A stretch of DNA of 64,000 nt from Acanthaster planci (Eukaryota > Echinodermata > Asteroidea > Valvatida > Acanthasteridae). Position 1 is the stretch's first letter; each line of letters begins with the position of its first letter. The notes beneath the pieces were generated by a model. The model did no database searches. It saw only the letters and a program-made list of their open reading frames with translations, and was not told the origin of the DNA. The stretch covers positions 291,336-355,335 of the forward strand of contig NW_019091374.1 of assembly GCF_001949145.1 (NCBI RefSeq), written 5' to 3'. A program made the translations under genes and the position numbers. Below, piece after piece: positions 49,701 through 58,700 of the stretch.

Positions 49701-52700
49701 ACGAAACTTAACCCCCTCCCCTACCGCTGCTTCTTGGATCCTCTTGCAGCCAGGGGTGAGGCGGTTTACCCTCCATCGAATCTCTGCTTAGTGGCATGAC
49801 TGGGGTGACATTCCAGGGGCTGCATGGGTGTACTCTCACTTTGAAAGTGGATACTGAAAGCAAATGAACTGTGTGGCTTGTTGTATATTATAGGCTGAGT
49901 TGATTTTGAAATTTTAAATGGGAAAGGGGGGCCCTTGGGGGCACGGACATCGCCCGCCCCCGTACACAATTGTTCATATTGCTTTGCTACTCTATCTCGT
50001 CTGTGCCTCCAAAACAAATGCTTCCAAAAACATACATTAAAGAATGACCCGATTCTCTGACAACAGTTTCACATCGAAGATCTCCCGTTTTCTAAATTTC
50101 CGATTGGCTGACGTCATTTTTTCCCACCAAATTTAGCGATAATCCTATGATTTAATGCGTTTTTGTCAGTCCCGTTGGGCTAGCTGTCATAATGAAACTG
50201 TTGTTCGCACCTAATGCGAACCCTTCCTGCCTTGCATTTATAAGCACAAAGGGTGTTCCCCTGCGCAGTAATAAAGTTGAATTTTGTGGCTTCTTGGGAG
50301 ACTTTCTGCGTAATGTTTGAGAAAGTACTTTTTGATCAGAAGAAGGTACTACTGGGTGGGGTAAAAGTGGTGCTTGTAAGATGGTGTACGTGGTCGTGGA
50401 AATACTGTACTCCTCTTATTTTCAAAGAGTGGAAGTTTTACACCCTAAGCTCAAAAAAGGGCAAAACGGTTACAGTGAAATTCATAAATACTGAAGACAG
50501 CGTAACCTTTGCTATTGGTCGAGAGCCCGTCACGTGGGTGGTCTTTAACGGTTGACAAATCAACGGATGGCCATGCGCCACCTTACGCAGCACACGCACG
50601 CCAGTCTCAATATAAAGAGTAAAGAGGAACATACCATAAGAAGGCCAGAGGGTGTTTGAGAAAATGAAGTTAAATTGTTGGGCAATATCGTTGGAGGTTT
50701 AAAAGTGTCATATTAACTTTATTTTGGCGTTGGGACTCAAAGGGTATTTTATTCGGCAATTGCACCCATTCCTCTGAGCTGATCTTGTGCGTTTAAGACT
50801 GCCCAGGCATTTTCTTCCCTTCTTTTTTTCTGGATTCGATTGAGATGCCACCGAGTGTCAATTGGAGGGAACCTTCCTCCAATTGTTTCAGTCTAAAATT
50901 AGAATGGCTTTCACCCTACATCGACTGGTCATTATGGTTTTACTCCTTGGAAATATAAGAGTGGCCCCCATTTCAGCCGGATTTCCCCGTTACGCGACGA
51001 TAAACCTTTGAATCTCAACCCATGAATATCTTAAGCCCGACTGCACTTTTCGCAAGCACCATTTACCCAAATTAAATCAACCCACGCGACCAACCCCATC
51101 ATCTCCACACAAACGTAGACTTCCTATCCGGCCAAATAAAAGTGCCCTGCCGTTAAGATACCGCTAAGATAAGAGATATGCATGCATTATCATTACCCAT
51201 AATACTGACGGCAGGTAGCTATCGTCCTCGAAAATAAGGTATGACGTCATTTCTAGGATGCCCCCTGTTTCAAATACAATGCGCAGGCGTCCGTTAGTCT
51301 TCACGCAGCAGGGATAATATGGCTGTGCAAACATGGACACCAATATGTAATACCTAGAAAAACTGCGAATACTCCCCACTGAGATTTTGTACTGTTTGTA
51401 CACTCTAAAAACTTCCAGGTCAGATTGACCCCGAATCGGGTCCCATTCGGTATGACCCTTTTCTGCGTCAAAATATGACTCCCTTTCGGGTTATATTTGA
51501 CGTTTTCTGGGTCATAATTTGACCCGGAAAAGGGTTATACCGCATGGGACCCAATTCTGCGTCAATCTGACCTGGACGTTTTTCGAGTGTATGTTTGTTT
51601 TCCATGGTAAGCTACCACCTGCCTTTACTTCTAAGCCCAGCTGTATAGTAGGTCTTGTTATATATGTTAATCTTTAAATGGGTCCACTGTTAATTTTTGA
51701 ATAAGGACTCTTTCCGTTGTTTAAATCCCGCAAAGGAAAATATGGGTTGCTTACATCTTAAGTGTTGTTCAAACNNNNNNNNNNNNNNNNNNNNNNNNNN
51801 NNNNNNNNNNNNNNNNNNNNNNNNNNNNNNNNNNNNNNNNNNNNNNNNNNNNNNNNNNNNNNNNNNNNNNNNNNNNNNNNNNNNNNNNNNNNNNNNNNNN
51901 NNNNNNNNNNNNNNNNNNNNNNNNNNNNNNNNNNNNNNNNNNNNNNNNNNNNNNNNNNNNNNNNNNNNNNNNNNNNNNNNNNNNNNNNNNNNNNNNNNNN
52001 NNNNNNNNNNNNNNNNNNNNNNNNNNNNNNNNNNNNNNNNNNNNNNNNNNNNNNNNNNNNNNNNNNNNNNNNNNNNNNNNNNNNNNNNNNNNNNNNNNNN
52101 NNNNNNNNNNNNNNNNNNNNNNNNNNNNNNNNNNNNNNNNNNNNNNNNNNNNGGGTTTGTTGTTCAAACTGTTTGTAAGAAAATCAACTGTTTAAAAGAA
52201 ATCAACCATTCTTTGAAAGTAGATGGTTAATATTTTCATGAAAGCATACAAAAATAATAAGTTACAATGTAAAAAGTTACTTTTGTTGGTTGAAAACCAT
52301 TAAAGCTTTTTACCATGAGCGTCTTTGCACAAAGTATTTATTATTATTATTATTGAATTGACATATGTTTAGCTTGATGACCAGTCCAATAACAATCACA
52401 CCTAGGCTAAAGTAGATAAACGTGTTGACGCGGAAATACAGGTACCTGGAGCAGTTATACATATACCCTCAAAGCTTCAGATTAATCTTTTAGATTACAG
52501 ATTTTGAGGATGAACTTCAGATTATAAATCTTTTTTTCACGGTTTTGGGGCTAGCTTCCACTGAAAGGCTCTGAAGTTCTCTGACCGACCCACGACTCTC
52601 TTCGCTCGGCCGCGTGCAACTCAGCGCTAGGTAATGGACCGTGTCAGATTATGCATTCTGTGATTTATGTGTTCACTGTTGGTTTCCTTACTCTCACGGC

Positions 52701-55700
52701 AGACAGCTCTCGTTCAACGCACTGGAGTTCGTTTACCCCGAGACGTTCCGAGACCTGACTTCCCTCCAGCATTTGTGAGTACTACAGTGTTTGTTTAACC
52801 AAGAATTATATAGCTCCGGCTTATTAATTCAATGATTTTTTATTTTACGTTCTGAGGCTTAGGAAGAGATCACTCAGGCGAAATCTAGATAATATTAAAT
52901 TTCCTGTCATTAAGGACTGAAGTGCTTTTGACGTATTATGACTTCTTTTTTTTCTCCTTAAATCCTTTTTTACTTTCGACGGCAAATCACTCGAGCTATT
53001 TCAGTGGTCGCTTGGCTTTGCACTTCCCCTCTCTGCACTTGCAAGACCCTTGCAGAAAATGCTTCTAAGATGTGCCCGCGGAGTTTGTTTTCAATAAATT
53101 TGAGCCGCAGGACTGTCATTTTAATCCGAGGATTTCGAATACTCGTCTGATTCCCTTTTACTATTCTTTTAGCGTAGGTTCGGTGGCAACAAATTGTTAA
53201 TTTGTATTTGAGATTTTTATTTCTCCAAGGGACTGGTGAAAGTCACTCTAAAGAGTACTATGGAAAAGGTGTGGCATTGTGTGTTTGCACGGGCCGGCCG
53301 GCCGCAGTCCACTCTTATATTTTGCTCCTGAGATGGAATGCTTCCTTTGAACAGGGGGGAAGCGGCATCACGGACCCACGATTCCTAAAGCATAACCTGT
53401 GTCTGGCTTGACACGGTTAAGCTCGTGCGCTGTTGTACCTAAAATTGGTGCTTTTTAGCTAAAAACTGTGTGCCACATCATTGGATAGCAGGAACAATGA
53501 AAAAGTTTGATGCTTAGAATCTGTTTTTCAGGAAATTTCCCACACTTAAGTCGGCAACGTCATAATTTGACTGGTATGGGCAATACTTAGCGTGGACTGT
53601 TTATGCAGCACACTTATTCTGAAGCTTTGAATTTCACACTTTAACATATATTAAACGAGAAAAATAAAGCATGTATTGCGGTTACTGTCTCTTCAAATCA
53701 ACCCTTTTAGCCACCTACTTGTCGGATCCTTTTGTCACTGTAGCTGCCACTTAAAAGCAAATTAAACATGACAAATTGACCATTTTCCCATCAAATTGAA
53801 TTGAAGACTAATTGCAATATTTTCAAATGGATGCGTATCGACATTTTTCCATGTTTATCAAGGAGTTTCAAAACGGCCTATCTCCTATCCCTTAGGCTTT
53901 GAAAGGCTAAGTGCTTGTTGTTAAGGAATCTTGTTAACTATTTCAACTTTAAATTATGCAGTGTAGCATTTTTCGAAATCCTGCTTTGATCTTTTTTTTC
54001 TCAGAGCCATAAGAGGTAATTCCCTATCGACAGTACAGAAAGGAAGCTTCATTGGACTTCACAGCGTTACAGATTTGTAAGTTGGAGAAAGGGACTACTT
54101 TTTGTCTGAGCATGATCTTTTTTTTTTGGTTCCTTAATCAACTCTCGACCCGAGAATTAATCATTTGCAACAAAAAGTAATAATCACAAAACTATTCCCT
54201 GTTAGAAATTAAATTTCTGGAGAAAACTCAATCGACAACTACCAGACGATTTTTAGAAGTTGTGATATGTCTCCTTAGTTCCTGTTTTAAAGGGTTCCCA
54301 CTCCCATTTGTATTGCCATTCATTTTTGTTTTTATTCTTTTGAAATCAAACAGTTAAAGAATACGATTACTGAAGCCTTTAAATTTGCTATCGAAAGAAA
54401 AACCAAAGTAGCTCGTTTCTATTGCAAGAGATTTCTTCGAGACAGTTTTTTTCGTGTCCCTATCACACCTGACATATGATTTTGTAAGTTCAGAACACAT
54501 TTTTAATTTCCGAGAGTCGTGAATGAACGCAATTACCTGCCAGAAGTTATAGTTTGAAATCATTACCGGTGATATTTCCCTGTCAAATAACAAAGGTCAA
54601 ATCTAACAGGGACACAAAAATGTCACACGTTTGGACCCCCAATACTTGGAATTACCCGTAAAGCACGTTTAGAAAGCGACGTCATATTTGAATGATTTGA
54701 AAACGTTCGCTGAAAAAATTCATGCCTGACGAAATAAGGCAGCTCACATCCCCCACAACCGATCCGAACTTGTCAGTCTGAAAGAAAATGACCTTGTAAA
54801 GGTATCGGGACTCAGAACACTACATAGGATCAGAGAAGTATTCTAATCTTGAATTCTATCCTTATGTATACCTACCAATAATAAAGCCTCAATGTCTACA
54901 GCGTCATTTAGGGAGTAAAGCCGAAATTATTCTTTAAAAGGCAGGTCAATAATAACACGTGTAGTTTTAAGTCTTGTTTCGCATTGCACTCCCGTGCAAA
55001 AGAGTTGCAAAGGGAGATTAGGAAGAGGAGAATGGAGAAATTAAAGGGGTAAAAGATAAAGACAAAGTAAAGGAAAAGAAAATGTAGAAACATTTTTCTA
55101 AAAAAAAACTTCAGAACGGATCACCCCTACCCGAAGTTGGTTGTATTTCATGCAGCACTCCCGAGTGCTCTCGCCGTGGAGAGAGTCATGCCCCCCTTCT
55201 AGGCGATGCTGATCAGTGCTCCCAAATCGTCACCCACTCCACACAAGAAAAAAACACTTACCCTTGTTATTGCAGAAAGTACTCGCAGTCATGGTAGCGA
55301 CATCTTCGACTCTATCCATACCACTGAGGTGAAGACAGGTTGCAGTTAAATGTACCGTCTCGGCGTCATATCTTACACACGACGATACTAAGTAAACATA
55401 CCTGAGGTTTTTGTGAAATTGAACCGGCCTGTAGGGAGTTTTTCTAACCGAGGATTCACGGGCTCAACGGTGGCCATGTACACCTCTTAAAAAGGAGCAG
55501 TAAAAACAAAATTGTGAAAACGAATTAAAAGAAAGAGTTTTTTCTTTTGGTTTCTTTAATTTCCCTTACTGCCAAAAGCGTTTTAACAAACACCTAAATG
55601 TAAACTCAACAATCAGGAAAGCCATAAAATGTCGTATAAGAAATGTCCAACATTTTTGCCTTCCGGGATCAAGTTCTGAATCCACCTTTGGCCATAAAAC

Positions 55701-58700
55701 GACGAACAATAAATTCTCACAACTCCACTCGTCAAAATGTTTTGGCATTATTTTATTTATTAAAGGGCATTTCTGACAACACCATAATGCTGTATTTGTT
55801 CTTTCGCTTGTAGGATTCTGGTCAATGATAATATATCGACGGTAGAGCCAGGTGCTTTCCAAGGACTAGAAAATCTGATATTTTTGTGAGTCATTAATGT
55901 TTATGAAAGGCCCTTTTGTTGTGACGTATATTTTGTTGAGCTGAAACACTTTACACACGGTCTCTAAAGCTTGGGATTCAATTTGTTGCTTAAAAAGTTG
56001 ACCCACTGATACAATTGAGCACTGTTAAATTAATCTAAAACCACTGTTTAGTTAAAATGGGCACATGAACAACCTTGTTTAAAACGTAAATAAGGCTGTT
56101 ACATGTTAATCTGCAAGTTCAAAATTTCAAACCAACTGGGTTAAAATGCATGCGTCGCCACTGATCACGGTAGGACACAAGTTGAGATATTAAAAGAGAT
56201 TACAAATTACCGAGTGGTCCCCAGATTTTCAATAAATGTAGAACAATAACAAGAAGAAACAATGGAAACAGTAGCAACATAAGAGCCGTCCCGTTGTCTT
56301 TTAAAAGTGCACACACTATTACTGCCTTAATAGTCGCGACTTAACGCCGGTGAGCCCCGTTATTTTGCCGCCTTTATTGCAGGGATCTCGGAAATAATAC
56401 TTTCACAGAGCTTCGGGCCGGAACTTTTGCTGGGCTCTCTAAGCTACAAGTACTGTAAGTATTTGTTTGAAAACCTAACAGAGTACCATTAAGACGTTAG
56501 AGTGCACGTTCCGTTTGGAATGCACACCATGGACACGTTCAGTCATGTACACTGTAAACATTTTAAACAGACAGCCAGCAGCGTCTGTCAGCGGTACTGC
56601 TGAGGGTTTTATGGCAAAACACTTCAGTCGTCGAGGATTTGCCGCAGTCTTTCTCCCCCCGAAAGAGGGCGCTCAACCTTAATGGGGGTCGAAGTCGAAA
56701 ATATTCCACACAATGAGCGTTTTCGAAATGAGTTGATTCAGCTTAGACTTCAGTTTCTCTGGTTCCCATCAGATCTTGATCACGTGGTTTCAAAAGCTGC
56801 TTCAAAATGGCTGGAACTAGCGAAACCAAAATCTAAGTCGAATCCTAGCGTCAAAACAACCATAATTTCTTACTGCTTGTTTGTTGAACCCTTCCCACGT
56901 CAGAATCCTCCTTGCGCTTGAGTACGTGTTGGTGATTGAACAAATACATTATTCCTATATTTTACATTGTACGGAATGAAGCACGCATTTTCAAACAGCG
57001 AATTATCTTGTCCAGTGAACAGAAATGCATTTTGCAGCCTGTAAGCCCGAAAGACTGGTATACATCTGCCTCAAGTCCTCTCCCGAAGTCGAAAGCGGCA
57101 ATTTTTGATATGGGTATGCGTTGTTCAACGACGCTTAAAAATGGAGGCATTACCAAAGGGATCCTGGTTATACACGGTGTAGCTTTGGACAGATAATGAC
57201 CTCAAGGAACCGTTTAGGCCTGTCATGGGGCGTGGTCAAGTCGTAGTTACCCTTTCTCGTTTTGTTGCATTGGTTTAGGTGGATGAGCCACGTGCCATTA
57301 CGACACATTGAGCCCGGGGCATTCAGTGGACTGTCAAATCTTGTGTCCCTGTAAGTGAATTTACTAGTTAATATTGTTCTAATTAGTGTTTATGATTTAC
57401 TTTAACAAGGTCCTAGATAATTCACTTTTATTCAGGCCTAAACCCTTTGCGGCAACGTAGGCTTTGTCTAAAGGTGCCAATTTAGGACCTTGACAGAGTA
57501 GAGGGTCAAAGGGCAGCTGTTAAGTTCTAAATAGAGCTCTCCTATTGTGTGCGCCATACTTCAAATAGACCAGTTGCCATCTTGTGTAATCCCTTGTTTC
57601 TCAATTTGTCTGAGACCTCATAGGCTTAAGGGGGTTCTTTAAGGTGAGATACAAGATTACATGACTGGTTATCGTGACTGCCTTCATTCTTGACTTCAAA
57701 TAATCAGTGGAGTCCCGGGGGACTTCCCTCCGCTGTTGCTTTATTTAAAGAGATGTTGGGAGTGCCAACATTTTAGAAATGTGTTATTAACACTTTCCAT
57801 TCCTTTTAAGGATGAAAACAATTTGAGCAGTAATTAAAAAAAATACGTTCGTTTCTCCTCTGAACTCAAAGCCCGGATACGCCATTTGTTTATTATTACA
57901 ATATTGTGAAGAGGTTCGAAAGCCATTTCAAAATGAGGATGACGTTTACTCATTTTTTTACCAACCTTACTTTTGAATGAACGTTTGTCCTTCTGCCCGA
58001 CCAATTCACCGTCCTCTTTATAAGAACGCTGAAACATTTTAAGATGTTACCACCCGAGTCCTATATGAGCTCGCTCAGTTTGTAAATAAGGCAGACTGTA
58101 ATAATATTTTGCTGAACGCTGAGGGACAGAGCAGTGTCACGTGACAGCTAATACTACAACGGTTGCTTTTCCACAGAAACATTCTACACGCAGATCTTGA
58201 TGCGCCGAACCTGGGAATACTCGATGGACTGGACAACTTAGAGTCACTGTAAGTTGACACTGTTTGAAATTGATCCCTATTATCTACCAGAGGCTTTCTT
58301 CTATTCCTCACGATGCGTTTCTCTACTGCACGTTAACAAACGAGCGCCACATCGATGTTATCTACAGTGTCACACGTCCATTGATTATTCCGAGTAGTGA
58401 AACTTTTCCTGTTTGGTTGAAAAACCCACGTAAAACGCATGGCACTAGCGAGTTCGGTATCTCACAGCAACTCTGACGACATTTATCGGAAAGATAGATC
58501 AAGGCAATGCTGGTCAGTTGTGAATGCAGGGAATGTTTAAAACATTGAATTTGTACCGGTACTTTTTCTTTTTGTCCGACGTTATCATTACGTCACAAAC
58601 TTACAGGACAATGTGTTGCTTTAAGTGCATTTTTGTTTTTCAGGTCCACAAGCGACCATCGCCTCTGCTGCCTCCTTAATCCTGCTCAGAATATCTCCTG

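Larger units (their letters stand above)
49194..52702 (+). other. Receptor intron with assembly gap
   Basis: 3.5 kb, GT-AG. It contains a terminal phrase of the 2.36-kb element family at about 50516 (TTGGTCGAGAGCCCGT), a palindromic MITE at 51401-51589, the N-gap and a short TTA microsatellite near 52338-52355. An LRR exon hidden in the gap is possible but not required by frame. Confidence 0.7.
52775..58643 (+). other. Remaining receptor introns between the 3' LRR exons
   Basis: Six introns (52775-54004, 54077-55813, 55886-56382, 56455-57278, 57351-58176, 58249-58643), all GT-AG. They hold no recognisable repeat families or additional exons. Intron length falls towards the 3' end of the gene, from about 1.7 kb down to about 0.4 kb. 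Confidence 0.75.

Noticed and set aside
51697-52230. Long open frames across the N run
   Set aside because: They consist almost entirely of unknown bases and are artefacts of the assembly gap.
55100-55270. Palindrome-like CGAGTGCTCTCG region considered as an rRNA or snRNA fragment
   Set aside because: It does not match 5S or spliceosomal RNA structure or promoter elements that I can recognise.
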